Below, piece after piece: positions 44,773 through 53,735 of a stretch of 64,000 nt of DNA. Both the position numbers and the translations under genes were made by a program. Numbering within the stretch: the first letter of the stretch is position 1; each line of letters opens with the position of its first letter. Location of the stretch: NCBI RefSeq assembly GCF_000384815.1, contig NZ_ARQF01000021.1, forward strand, positions 62,001-126,000. Reading direction: 5' to 3'. The notes beneath the pieces were generated by a model. The model made no database searches, was not told where the DNA came from, and saw only the letters and a program-made list of their open reading frames with translations. Source of the DNA: Halodesulfovibrio aestuarii DSM 17919 = ATCC 29578 (lineage in GTDB: Bacteria; Desulfobacterota; Desulfovibrionia; Desulfovibrionales; Desulfovibrionaceae).

Positions 44773-46989
44773 TTACCATTCTTCAGAACCGGCATTTTTT
44801 AGATCAACAGCGATGCAGCGTAACAGACCATAATCATATTTACCTTGCAGCGCCGTGTGCGCTCCTTTTATGCCTGTTCCTGTACCGATAGCTGCGGCAA
44901 CTTCTGCGCGCACAGATTCTATTTCCTCAGCGGTAAACTGCGCTGTGACCGCGGCAAGTTCAATCTTACCCAGCTCAACAGCCCGGGCAATATGACCATA
45001 AATGGTACCCTCGACGAGGTTTCGTTCAGCGGCAACTTGATGGATATCTCCATGTTTTTTGAACAGGTCGATAGATTTTTGAACAGTATCAGTAATCGTT
45101 TTCCCGGCTTCTTTCTTTTTTTGTTTTTCAATAGCCCGTTGCGGCAGTGGCGGAAGTGATTCAGGTCTGCCGTGTTCTGCTTCAAAGTTAAGAAGTACGG
45201 CCAGCATAAGATCACCATACATGGCAAGTTTAGTTTGCCCGATACCGTGTATGTTGCACAGATCGTCTTTTTTATTCGGTCGGTAGGCCACAAGTTCCAG
45301 AAGCGTCTTATCTGGCAGCACGGAGTACGGTGGAATGTTTTGTTCGCGCGATATCCGTGTACGTTCCAGTTTGAGCAGATCAAGCAGCAGATTTGCATCA
45401 GGAAGACGCAATGCGTCCTGCATAGCTGCGTCAGTCTCTTTTTTGCTGACATGCTTAACAGCTGTTACAGAGAGGGAGTCTCGACGTAGAGAAACGGTTT
45501 TTTCACCGCGTAGAATAAGCCAGCTAGTGTCGTTGAGTCTTAGGCTGCCGTTTTCCGGATCAGACTCAAGCATCTGTAAGGCTACAAGTTGCCTGAATAC
45601 GCCTTTCCACGTCTCTTTTCCTAGCTCTTTGCCGCAGGCGAATGTCTTTATGTGGTTGTGCTCATGTTCAGAAACACGTTTTGTCAGATTGCCGGTTAAG
45701 ATATCTGTAAGGTGTGTCGCACCGAAACGCTGGCCGGTTCTATAGACGCAGGACAGAGCTTTTTGCGCTGCAATGGTGCCGTCCCAAGTTTCAACAGGGT
45801 ACAGGCAGGTATCGCAGTTGCCGCATTTTTCATCACGGTGTTCTCCAAAGTAGGAGAGAATAACATTGCGGCGGCATTCGGTGGTTTCTACGAAGCCGAG
45901 TAGAGAGCTAAATTTGTGTTGTTCTATGATGGCGCGGTTCGTTGATGAACGTGAAATCATCCGGCGTGCAAGTACGATATCTTGCAAGTTGTACAGAAGT
46001 AGCGCGTCTGCCGGAAGGCCGTCACGGCCTGCACGACCAGTTTCCTGATGATATGCTTCAAGACTTTTCGGTAATCCGAGATGAACCACAAAACGTACGT
46101 TCGGCTTGTTCACGCCCATTCCGAATGCAATGGTTGCAACCATGATGACGTTTTCTTCCATCATGAACTTTGACTGGTTGTGGTTGCGCTGGATGGCGCT
46201 CATACCTGCATGATATGGTAGAGCATTGAACCCTGCTTCTGTAAGCTTTGTAGCAATATCTTCGACTTTTTTTCGAGACTGACAATAGACAATGCCGGAT
46301 TCATCTTTGTAGCTGCTGCGGATAAAGCTGAAAAGTTGATCAAGCCCGCGTTCGCGATTTTGGATGGAATAGGTGATATTAGGACGGTCAAATCCAGTCG
46401 CGAATACAGGAGCCTGCTGGAGGTGCAGCTGTTCTGCAATGTCTTTGCGGGTAGGGTCATCAGCTGTCGCTGTGAGAGCGATGAGCGGAACATGTGGAAA
46501 GCGTTCGCGCAGAATAGAAAGACGCGTGTATTCCGGTCTGAAATCATGCCCCCATTGGGAAACACAGTGTGCTTCATCAATGGTAAACAAAGCTGGCTGA
46601 ATGTTATCGAGCAGCGCAAGAAATACGGGAGTAACAAGGCGTTCTGGAGCAACATACAACATGTCCAATTTGCCGTTGCGTAGTTCCTGCTCAACCATGC
46701 TTTGTTCTTGCGGACTTTGGCTAGAATTGAGAAAGGCTGCCCGTACACCCATTTGCACAAGTTCATTAACTTGGTCCTGCATAAGCGCGATCAGTGGGGA
46801 AACGATAATTCCTGTGCCGGTACGAACGATGGATGGCAGCTGGTAGCACAGTGACTTACCGCTTCCTGTAGGCATGATAACAAGTGCATCACCACCGTCG
46901 ATCATGTGGTTGATGATTTCTTCCTGTTTACCTCTGAAATCTCTAAATCCGTACGTAGTCCGGAGAATGTCTAATGGAGTCTGGTTCAT
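44773..46989 (-). CDS. recQ: ATP-dependent DNA helicase RecQ
   Basis: 3'-5' helicase in recombination and fork repair. Motif 0/I shows FRGKQEEII and MPTGSGKSLCYQ (near residue 40). The DEAH box is TIDEAHCVSQWG (near 138), and motif VI is QETGRAGRDG. The zinc module has CRRNVILSYFGEH with CGNCDTC, then a winged helix (RQC), an HRDC domain at about 535-610, and an extra C-terminal helix-turn-helix (VQKSIDLFKKHGDIHQVAAE). The 738 residues exceed E. coli RecQ (about 610) because of that last domain, which many bacterial homologues share. Confidence 0.96.
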   Translation of the reverse strand: MNQTPLDILRTTYGFRDFRGKQEEIINHMIDGGDALVIMPTGSGKSLCYQLPSIVRTGTGIIVSPLIALMQDQVNELVQMGVRAAFLNSSQSPQEQSMVEQELRNGKLDMLYVAPERLVTPVFLALLDNIQPALFTIDEAHCVSQWGHDFRPEYTRLSILRERFPHVPLIALTATADDPTRKDIAEQLHLQQAPVFATGFDRPNITYSIQNRERGLDQLFSFIRSSYKDESGIVYCQSRKKVEDIATKLTEAGFNALPYHAGMSAIQRNHNQSKFMMEENVIMVATIAFGMGVNKPNVRFVVHLGLPKSLEAYHQETGRAGRDGLPADALLLYNLQDIVLARRMISRSSTNRAIIEQHKFSSLLGFVETTECRRNVILSYFGEHRDEKCGNCDTCLYPVETWDGTIAAQKALSCVYRTGQRFGATHLTDILTGNLTKRVSEHEHNHIKTFACGKELGKETWKGVFRQLVALQMLESDPENGSLRLNDTSWLILRGEKTVSLRRDSLSVTAVKHVSKKETDAAMQDALRLPDANLLLDLLKLERTRISREQNIPPYSVLPDKTLLELVAYRPNKKDDLCNIHGIGQTKLAMYGDLMLAVLLNFEAEHGRPESLPPLPQRAIEKQKKKEAGKTITDTVQKSIDLFKKHGDIHQVAAERNLVEGTIYGHIARAVELGKIELAAVTAQFTAEEIESVRAEVAAAIGTGTGIKGAHTALQGKYDYGLLRCIAVDLKNAGSEEW

Positions 46990-47094
46990 TGTTCCCTCTT
47001 GTGTGCGGGAAGATAGCGTATGAACGTTTGGTTAGCAAAGCATTTGAGGAAAGCTGGCTGCTTGTCTACAGTTTGCTGTTATCTTGTCACGTGA

Positions 47095-47568
47095 CTATTT
47101 TTTATCGGCCCATGAATAATTCAGAAACCATCCTGTAGAGCACATAAATGAATGTTTCGGGCAGTCTTCAAGGGTCAGATAGTCGGGGGATTCCGGAAGT
47201 TCAGCTTTGGTGATAATTTTTCCACGGCACCGGCAGCCGAGTGAGTAAGGAGGGAGCAGGGAAATAAGATCCGGGTGCGACGCCGGAATAATTTTCCCGC
47301 TTAGTTTTTCACATGTAATGCAGGCTTCCTGGTCCGCTGGAATATCACCAACACGGTCAACTGTAATTTGCAGATATAACTCTTTGTTTTCAAACAAACG
47401 TCGCATGTTTTGCAAATGGGCAGATCTCCACGCCATTACGTTATCCATAAAGACATTGATGTCTTCGGAAGACGCATCGTGTTCTTCCATAAGCAACCAG
47501 ATAACCTCACCGGAAAGGCGGGAGAACAAGGGATGAATATTGGAAAGAGTTTTGTCGTCGGTTTGCAT
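47095..47568 (-). CDS. Hypothetical protein with Mu-F-like cysteine motif
   Basis: A 157-residue soluble protein. The C-terminal half has C-x2-C (ACITCEKLSGKIIP), then LLPPYSLGCRCRGKI, which resembles the metal-binding end of phage Mu gpF/SPP1 gp7 head-morphogenesis domains, though no other phage gene is nearby. More cysteines occur in EDCPKHSFMCSTGW. AAGGGATC precedes the ATG. It starts 15 bases beyond the lon terminator on the same strand, so it may be expressed by read-through. The family is otherwise not recognised. Confidence 0.72.
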   Translation of the reverse strand: MQTDDKTLSNIHPLFSRLSGEVIWLLMEEHDASSEDINVFMDNVMAWRSAHLQNMRRLFENKELYLQITVDRVGDIPADQEACITCEKLSGKIIPASHPDLISLLPPYSLGCRCRGKIITKAELPESPDYLTLEDCPKHSFMCSTGWFLNYSWADKK

Positions 47569-47582
47569 AATGAAGATCCCTT

Positions 47583-47621
47583 AAAAAGATTGAGGCGGTG
47601 AATGTTATTCACCGCCTCAAT
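47583..47621 (-). terminator. Terminator after lon
   Basis: Perfect 14-bp hairpin TTGAGGCGGTGAAT/ATTCACCGCCTCAA with a T5 tail on the minus strand. Confidence 0.92.
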
Positions 47622-47720
47622 TGATGATATGATCAGTGGACGCTTTGGGCTACCAAAAGTAGCGATGAGAGTCCAGCATGGTGCCAGCGTGATGCTGACC
47701 TTTTTGTAACCTCCTCGGAC

Positions 47721-50126
47721 TTATTCGGTGAAAGCCAGCGGGATAATATCTTGAACGTGTGCGGCTGTATGTACTTTAATTTTCTTGAGTAAGTCAGCCG
47801 GAACATCCTCAAGGTCTTTTTCGTTCTGTTTCGGAATGCAAACCTGATGCAAACCTCGGGCGACTCCGGCAAGAATTTTTTCTTTGATGCCGCCAACAGG
47901 AAGAACTCTTCCGCGCAGTGTAATCTCGCCTGTCATACACAGATCATGATTTACAGGCTTGCCAGTAAGAGCAGAGATAAGTGCAATAAGCAGGGTAACA
48001 CCGGCTGAAGGGCCATCTTTAGGTGTTGCACCGGCAGGAACATGAATATGGATGTCATGCTTATCAAGGAAGTCGGCATCAATATTTAGTTCTTCTGCGT
48101 TTGCTCGGGCATAGCTGAGAGCTGCCTGAGCAGATTCTTTCATAACATCGCCAAGCTGACCTGTAAGTGTCAGTTTTCCTTTACCCTTCATAAGGGTAAC
48201 CTCGATGTTGAGAATTACGCCACCGTATGGAGTCCATGCAAGTCCCTGCGCAACACCGGGAATCATTTCAGTATCTTTTTCTTCATCGATGAAGCGTGGG
48301 ATACCGAGCAGCTTCTGGAGTGTTTTAGCTGTCACCTTGTATGGACCTGCGGTGCCTTCTGCCTTTTGACGGGCAAGTTTGCGGCACACTGAGCCAATTT
48401 CGCGTTCAAGGTTACGCAAGCCTGCTTCGCGCGTGTATTCTTCAATAATTTTAGAGAGGACACTGTCCGGAATAGAAACTTCATCTTTCTTCAAGCCGTT
48501 TTCTTCTGCCTGACGAGGCAGCAGGTAGCGACGAGCAATGCGTGTTTTTTCCTGCATGGTGTATCCGGGGATCTGGATAATTTCCATGCGGTCACGTAAC
48601 GGACCCGGAATCGTGTCCAGCTGGTTTGCGGTGCAGATAAACATAACTTTGGACAGATCAAACGGTACGTTTAAGTAGTGATCTGAGAAATTGTTGTTCT
48701 GTTCTGGATCAAGCACTTCCAGTAATGCGGAAGAAGGATCGCCTCTGAAGTCGGAGCCAAGCTTGTCAATTTCATCCAGCATGATAACAGGGTTGCGTGT
48801 ACCCATAAGTTTCATGGTCTGAATGATACGACCCGGCATAGCGCCAACGTAGGTGCGGCGGTGGCCTCGGATTTCTGCTTCATCGCGCATACCGCCAAGG
48901 GAAATACGCTGGAATTTGCGACCAAGAGAACGGGCAATGGAACGTCCAAGAGACGTTTTACCAACCCCCGGAGGGCCCGCAAAGCAAAGGATAGGTCCTT
49001 TTGATTTTGGATTAAGCTTGCGTACAGAAAGGTATTCAAGGATACGGTCTTTAACCTTTTCAAGGCCGTAGTGGTCTTCGTCCAAAATCTCCTGCGCCTT
49101 GAGGATATCAAGGCGGTCGCGGGAAAGTTTTTTCCAAGGCAACTCTGAGAGCCACTCAAGGTAGTTGCGCACAACGCTTGCTTCGGAAGACTCTGGATGC
49201 ATACTGGTAAGACGGCGTAACTGTTTAGTAGCTTCTTTACGAACATCCTTAGGAAGCCCTGCTTTATTCAGTGCTTCTGCTAGTTCTTCAGCTTCTTCTT
49301 CAACGCCTTCTCCCTCGCCGAGCTCCGTGCGGATAGCTTTAAGCTGCTCGCGCAGGTAGTAGTCACGTTGGGCTTTGTCCATGCCTTCACGAGCCATAGA
49401 CTGAATGCGTGCCTGTACATTGGCAACCTCAGATTCTTTCTGGAGTTGCTTATTTACGCGCTCAAGGCGTTCAATCGGGTCATTGCATTCGAGAATCGCT
49501 TGTGCGTCTGGTACTTTTAGACGCAGATTCGCTGCAATCAAATCTGCAAGGCGACCCGGATCATGCACTGTGTTGAGAACAGACATGATCTCGGATGTTG
49601 CTACACCGCGTAAAGAAAGAATTTCCTCACTTTGTTCGCGGACTGCACGCATCATCGCTTCTGTCTCAACGGAAACTTCTTCGATTTCAATCTCTTCAAG
49701 CCCGTTTACTTCAGCCATCAGGTACGGATCTGTGCTGGTGAAGTGTTCAATTTTTGCACGGCTTACACCTTGCACGAGCACCTTCAGGCGGCCGTCAGGC
49801 ATTTTCAGCATGCGCATGATCATTACAACGGTACCAGTTGTGTGCAAATCTTCTGGTGAGGGATCTTCTGTGCCTTCTTCTTTCTGTGTTGTAATCATCA
49901 TGTAGCGGCTGCCGTTAAGGGCGGCGTCTACAGCCTGAATTGATTTTTCGCGCCCGACAAAGAGCGGAAGAATCATGTAGTTGAATACAACTATATCGCG
50001 GACCGGAAGTACTGGAAGTTCTGCAGGAAATTCCGGTAATGTTCCGTCAGCTTCGTGTTCTAACACGCCGGAAAGAACTTCTTCTTCGGTTATGATCGGT
50101 GTGCTGTTCATCATATCTTCGGTCAT
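47721..50126 (-). CDS. lon: ATP-dependent protease Lon
   Basis: Cytoplasmic AAA+ serine protease. The N-terminal LON substrate domain (about 35-230) begins [20 protein letters not shown]. The AAA module has GPPGVGKTS (about 383), [14 protein letters not shown] and sensor motifs. The proteolytic domain has the Ser in KDGPSAGVT (about 706) and the Lys in VGGIKEK (about 748), forming the Ser-Lys dyad. The 801-residue length is standard. A GGAGG site precedes the ATG. The region between its stop and the terminator (47622-47720) holds no gene. Confidence 0.97.
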   Translation of the reverse strand: MTEDMMNSTPIITEEEVLSGVLEHEADGTLPEFPAELPVLPVRDIVVFNYMILPLFVGREKSIQAVDAALNGSRYMMITTQKEEGTEDPSPEDLHTTGTVVMIMRMLKMPDGRLKVLVQGVSRAKIEHFTSTDPYLMAEVNGLEEIEIEEVSVETEAMMRAVREQSEEILSLRGVATSEIMSVLNTVHDPGRLADLIAANLRLKVPDAQAILECNDPIERLERVNKQLQKESEVANVQARIQSMAREGMDKAQRDYYLREQLKAIRTELGEGEGVEEEAEELAEALNKAGLPKDVRKEATKQLRRLTSMHPESSEASVVRNYLEWLSELPWKKLSRDRLDILKAQEILDEDHYGLEKVKDRILEYLSVRKLNPKSKGPILCFAGPPGVGKTSLGRSIARSLGRKFQRISLGGMRDEAEIRGHRRTYVGAMPGRIIQTMKLMGTRNPVIMLDEIDKLGSDFRGDPSSALLEVLDPEQNNNFSDHYLNVPFDLSKVMFICTANQLDTIPGPLRDRMEIIQIPGYTMQEKTRIARRYLLPRQAEENGLKKDEVSIPDSVLSKIIEEYTREAGLRNLEREIGSVCRKLARQKAEGTAGPYKVTAKTLQKLLGIPRFIDEEKDTEMIPGVAQGLAWTPYGGVILNIEVTLMKGKGKLTLTGQLGDVMKESAQAALSYARANAEELNIDADFLDKHDIHIHVPAGATPKDGPSAGVTLLIALISALTGKPVNHDLCMTGEITLRGRVLPVGGIKEKILAGVARGLHQVCIPKQNEKDLEDVPADLLKKIKVHTAAHVQDIIPLAFTE

Positions 50127-50196
50127 CGGTGCCCTCCAAGCTGGGCAGAAACGGTGTTATATATTTCTCTGCCATAGCCACGGCAGTAAAATCCAA

Positions 50197-50466
50197 TTAA
50201 TGCATGGTAAACCTTGAAAGTGGTTCCCGTAAATTTGTATCACATAGCGAAACATTGGCAACGTGGCTGTTAACTGGACCTTGCCAGAGTTCTTTTTCAA
50301 ATTGCTGCAGTGTTGCAATATCACCTTCTGCAACAAGCTCTACACTTCCATCAGGACGATTGCGTACCCAACCGCGTAGCCCGAACAAAGATGCTGTGTG
50401 GTGTGTCCAGTATCGGAATCCTACCCCTTGCACTTTCCCCGTTACTATATAGCGCTGTCTGGCCAT
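50197..50466 (-). CDS. acyP: Acylphosphatase
   Basis: An 89-residue alpha/beta sandwich that hydrolyses acyl phosphates. The catalytic Arg is in VQGVGFRYWTHH and the catalytic Asn in GWVRNRPDGSVE. The start ATG at 50466 is set by AAAGGAGGCG 5 bases upstream; longer forms would place this site inside the coding region. It lies 22 bases after the radC stop in the same direction. The physiological substrate is not known. Confidence 0.93.
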   Translation of the reverse strand: MARQRYIVTGKVQGVGFRYWTHHTASLFGLRGWVRNRPDGSVELVAEGDIATLQQFEKELWQGPVNSHVANVSLCDTNLREPLSRFTMH

Positions 50467-50488
50467 GATACGCCTCCTTTGGAAGTTG

Positions 50489-51166
50489 TTACATGTGTCC
50501 CTCATCTTTTAGGCTGTAGTAGGTGTCGGCAGTAATAATAAGGTGGTCGAGTAGTCTGATACCTAAGATGCGCCCAGCCTGAGCAATATGCCGTGTTATC
50601 TCTATATCCGGAGAAGATGGTGTAAGGTTTCCACCCGGATGGTTGTGGACAATTACTAATGAGCTGGCTTTGCGTTGTAATGCCTGCTCCATGAGTTCTC
50701 TGGGGTAGATCATGGTGGTATTAACTGTCCCTGTTGAAATTCTTTCCCAGGAGAGAAGTCTGTTCTGGTTATCTAAGAAGGCAGCCCAGAATTCTTCTTT
50801 TTCTTTTCGACCTAATCTGGTTCGCGCCATCTCTGCTACTTCAGCAGGGCTTGAAAGCTGTTTCTTCTCTGTAATGCCGGATTCCATGTATCGGGAGAAA
50901 AGTTCCCGCAGCAGTTTCCAATGGCTTATAAGAGAGTCTCCAAAGCCTTTGAGTTGGCGCAGGTCTTCATCCTGCGCATCAAGTACGCCTCGTAGTGTTC
51001 CAAAACGGTTTAATAATTCTTTTGCAAGTGGCTTTGTATCGGAACGTAAAATTACCGTACCAAGTACCAGCTCCAGAATTTCGTAATCCGCTAGCGACTG
51101 CTCGTCTTTATGTAATTTTTCGCGCAGACGTTTTCTGTGTCCATGATAGTGAGCTTTTTCTGTCAT
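50489..51166 (-). CDS. radC: RadC-family JAB-domain protein
   Basis: A 225-residue protein. An N-terminal helix-hairpin-helix region lies at about 25-90 (RFGTLRGVLDAQDEDLRQLKG), and a JAB/MPN metalloprotease-like domain follows with IVHNHPGGNLTPSSPD, the H-x-H-x10-D zinc motif. RadC proteins were once called DNA repair factors, but that role is not established. No mobile element is adjacent. It is followed by acyP. Confidence 0.92.
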   Translation of the reverse strand: MTEKAHYHGHRKRLREKLHKDEQSLADYEILELVLGTVILRSDTKPLAKELLNRFGTLRGVLDAQDEDLRQLKGFGDSLISHWKLLRELFSRYMESGITEKKQLSSPAEVAEMARTRLGRKEKEEFWAAFLDNQNRLLSWERISTGTVNTTMIYPRELMEQALQRKASSLVIVHNHPGGNLTPSSPDIEITRHIAQAGRILGIRLLDHLIITADTYYSLKDEGHM

Positions 51167-51285
51167 AATAAACAGGAATTGCGACGTGGCAAGCGGTAAC
51201 AGGTGAATTTTAATTATATTTCAACAAAAAAAGGGCATCAGGTAGAAAAAAAGAGACCGAAAACGGAAAAGGGGGTGTAAAAAGT

Positions 51286-52257
51286 CTATTTTTGCGGGGC
51301 AAAAAGAGCAAGAAGGCCGGCAACTAATATTTCCATTGCCTGCTCTGGCTTGCGTTCACCAGTTTTAATCCCCATTTCAGCTTCAAGAGCCAAATCCCAT
51401 ATCTTCGAAAGTCGTACAGGTCCAAGATTCGTGGCAAGTCGCTTTTTCTGTTGGATAACGCCGGATGGTAACCGTACAGTTTCTCCGGCATACAGTTGCC
51501 ATAATATACGAGCTTCGCGCAGGAGCATGGCAAGGAAAGAGAAGATCATAGCGTCACCTGCGGCCTGACTGGATATCACCTTTTTCCAAACTTTATCTGG
51601 CATCTTTCCTGACTGCAGTGCGTTAATGAACGCGAATATGTCCATTTCAGTATCGTTTGAAATATCGGTAAGATGCTCAACCGTGATAGTTCGTGAGTCT
51701 CCAGCCGCAAGCGCGAGTTTGTCTAACTCATTTTTTGCTGCGGACGCATCCTGCGGCAGAACTTGTGACAGAGCGTGTACGGTCTTGGGCTCAATTGTTA
51801 TTGTATTTTTAGCTGCCCACTGTTCAATAAAGCCGCGCATGGCACGTTCCGTGAGCCCCGCAGATTGCCAAATCCATGCCTTTGTTTCTGCAAGGTTCCA
51901 ACATGGAAGTTTTTTAACAGCAGCAGGAATCTTGGGTTTACCTCTGTCGTACGGTGCTTCAAGACAAATTATAACCCATGCCAGCGGATTGAATTGTCCT
52001 AAGTTTGTGCTTAATTTGCGCCATGTATCAATGGGCAGATTTTGTGCGTTACGAATTATGAGCACCTTGGGTGAGGCAAAGAGCCCTTGCAGAGTAAGAT
52101 TTTCCCAGAAGGCGGGCGGTAAACCTTCATCACTCCAGTATACATGTTTTCCCCACGTCCCTTCGGGGGCCGGGTTCTCTTGCAACAGGGTGTCGATGTA
52201 GTTTTTCGTCAGCTGAATGTCCGGGCAGACACAAATGGAAAATCCGGGTCTTGGCAT
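51286..52257 (-). CDS. holA: DNA polymerase III subunit delta
   Basis: Clamp-loader subunit that opens the sliding clamp. The 323-residue protein is divergent but matches the delta layout: the N-terminal AAA-like domain has ENLTLQGLFASPKVLIIRNAQNL, NPLAWVIICLEAP follows, and an all-helical C-terminal collar has DASAAKNELDKLAL and TEMDIFAFINALQSG. AGGACA before the ATG at 52257 places the start; a TTG at 52296 is less likely. lptE lies upstream in the same direction, the usual leuS-lptE-holA order of proteobacteria, but with leuS displaced. Confidence 0.88.
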   Translation of the reverse strand: MPRPGFSICVCPDIQLTKNYIDTLLQENPAPEGTWGKHVYWSDEGLPPAFWENLTLQGLFASPKVLIIRNAQNLPIDTWRKLSTNLGQFNPLAWVIICLEAPYDRGKPKIPAAVKKLPCWNLAETKAWIWQSAGLTERAMRGFIEQWAAKNTITIEPKTVHALSQVLPQDASAAKNELDKLALAAGDSRTITVEHLTDISNDTEMDIFAFINALQSGKMPDKVWKKVISSQAAGDAMIFSFLAMLLREARILWQLYAGETVRLPSGVIQQKKRLATNLGPVRLSKIWDLALEAEMGIKTGERKPEQAMEILVAGLLALFAPQK

Positions 52258-52362
52258 GGTTTGTCCTGTTTTCTCTTCTTCAAAATAGGGCAGCAAGCAC
52301 TACTAGTAGTCTTTGCTCTGGATAGAAATGATATTAATGGGATAGTGCAACGCTATCAACAT

Positions 52363-52394
52363 AAGAGGCTCGAAGTCATAACTCCGAGCCTCTT
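52363..52394. terminator. Hairpin between lptE and holA
   Basis: Perfect 10-bp arms AAGAGGCTCG/CGAGCCTCTT with a 12-base loop. Neither side has a good T run, so it may be a weak terminator or an RNA-processing element of the lptE message. Confidence 0.55.
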
Positions 52395-52438
52395 TATATA
52401 CAATGGTATTGCGTTGGTCTACGGTCTTAATTGCAATG

Positions 52439-52954
52439 TTAGAATGTATTGCGCATTTTATCGACCATTTTATGGACGAGTAGGTTTGTAATTTGAGTAC
52501 CTGCAAGACGTGCGTCAGATACGGGATAAGATCTGGAAAGTCCTGTATTGCCTGATGTCCATACTAGTTCGTTCTTGCTATCGTATACTACTGCACTAAA
52601 CCTAAGAGAGACTGTATACTCAAGAGTTTCGTCCTTAGTTCCAAGCACACGACTGCGAATGGTGAATTTTTCAATATTAATGACCATGCTGTAATCAGCA
52701 GATTCTGAACCAGTCATAATCGCAATATTTCTGTTAGTAATTTCGTCATACATGCTGGAACGGACAATCTGGTTAATCCACGGGTAGATTGTAGCGTTTT
52801 TAACTTCTCTAATGCGCATTGTAGAGGAACCGTTGCCCAAGATGCTTGGCTGATTGTTAGTCAGGGAGTATCCGCAACCCGTGAGGGAAAGAGATGCAAG
52901 GAGACAAAGCACAGCAAGAATGCGGGAAGCAGAGGATAATGTAGGAAGCGTCAT
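52439..52954 (-). CDS. lptE: LPS-assembly lipoprotein LptE
   Basis: A 171-residue outer-membrane lipoprotein that plugs LptD in LPS export. The signal peptide ends in a lipobox LSLTGCGYS with the lipidated Cys at 27. The body is a small alpha/beta fold with RVLGTKDETLEYTVSLRFSAVVYD. The sequence family is weakly conserved; the assignment rests on the lipobox plus GCGY-x-L, the size and the position next to holA. It implies a Gram-negative envelope with LPS. Confidence 0.85.
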   Translation of the reverse strand: MTLPTLSSASRILAVLCLLASLSLTGCGYSLTNNQPSILGNGSSTMRIREVKNATIYPWINQIVRSSMYDEITNRNIAIMTGSESADYSMVINIEKFTIRSRVLGTKDETLEYTVSLRFSAVVYDSKNELVWTSGNTGLSRSYPVSDARLAGTQITNLLVHKMVDKMRNTF

Positions 52955-53162
52955 ACCAAGGTTCCTGTGTTATTGTTTGTGTCGAAAAAAGAAAATACCA
53001 TTGGCCAACTCCACATAAGGAAAGTGATACCAACACGATAGTTGATATCAGATGAAGTGTGATTACGTCTAGCTTCGGATGCACTTTACGGGTAAATAGA
53101 TGTCGTAAAAGTTAGTTACGGTATAAAAGAAGTTATGTTTTAAAAAGTGGATTGGAGTCTAT

Positions 53163-53621
53163 ATGCAAATTTGGGTAGATGCGGATGCGTGCCCTAAGGT
53201 CATTAAAGAGGTTTTATTCAAAGTTGCTGTACGGCGTAAAGTCAAAACAACGCTTGTCGCCAATAGCCATGTTTCTGTCCCTTCTTCACCTCATGTCGAT
53301 TTTATCCGTGTAGGGGCAGGATTTGATGTGGCGGATGATGAGATTGTGAAACTTGCGAGTATGGGAGATCTTGTTGTTACAGCTGACGTTCCACTTGCAG
53401 ATAAAATTGTGGAGAAGGGGGCAACCGCATTGAACCCTCGAGGTCAACTGTACACAGAAGACAATATTAAAGGTTTGCTTCGTATGCGTCATCTTATGGA
53501 AGAACTTCGAAGCGGCGGTATGGTCTCTGGCGGCCCAGCCCCACTTGGTGCGCGTGATAAGCAGGAATTTACTAACCAGCTTGATAAATTTGTAACGCGT
53601 AGGCTGAAAGAAGAAGAGTAG
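53163..53621 (+). CDS. YaiI/YqxD-family (DUF188) protein
   Basis: A 152-residue PIN-like protein of the UPF0178 family. The N-terminal signature is MQIWVDADACPKVIKEVL, and conserved segments VTADVPLADKIVEKGATALNPRG and GGPAPLGARDKQEFTNQLD follow. A nuclease-like fold is expected from the family, but no activity is established. GGAG lies upstream of the ATG. It is a single-gene unit facing the 517-residue membrane protein gene. Confidence 0.93.
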   Translation: MQIWVDADACPKVIKEVLFKVAVRRKVKTTLVANSHVSVPSSPHVDFIRVGAGFDVADDEIVKLASMGDLVVTADVPLADKIVEKGATALNPRGQLYTEDNIKGLLRMRHLMEELRSGGMVSGGPAPLGARDKQEFTNQLDKFVTRRLKEEE

Positions 53622-53699
53622 ACATTTATTTTTAGAATGATCATGAAGCTGCGTCACATGGGAGATTCCGGTGTTGCAGCTTCCTCTTATAAAAAATTT

Positions 53700-53733
53700 A
53701 AAAGGCTCCTGAATATGTATTCAGGAGCCTTTT
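53700..53733. terminator. Bidirectional terminator
   Basis: Perfect AAAAGGCTCCTGAATA/TATTCAGGAGCCTTTT hairpin between two convergent genes. Confidence 0.93.
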
Positions 53734-53735
53734 GT

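Noticed and set aside
50489-51166. radC as a sign of a mobile element
   Set aside because: RadC-like genes often sit on integrative elements, but here the neighbours are core genes (acyP, lon, holA) and no integrase or repeat is visible.
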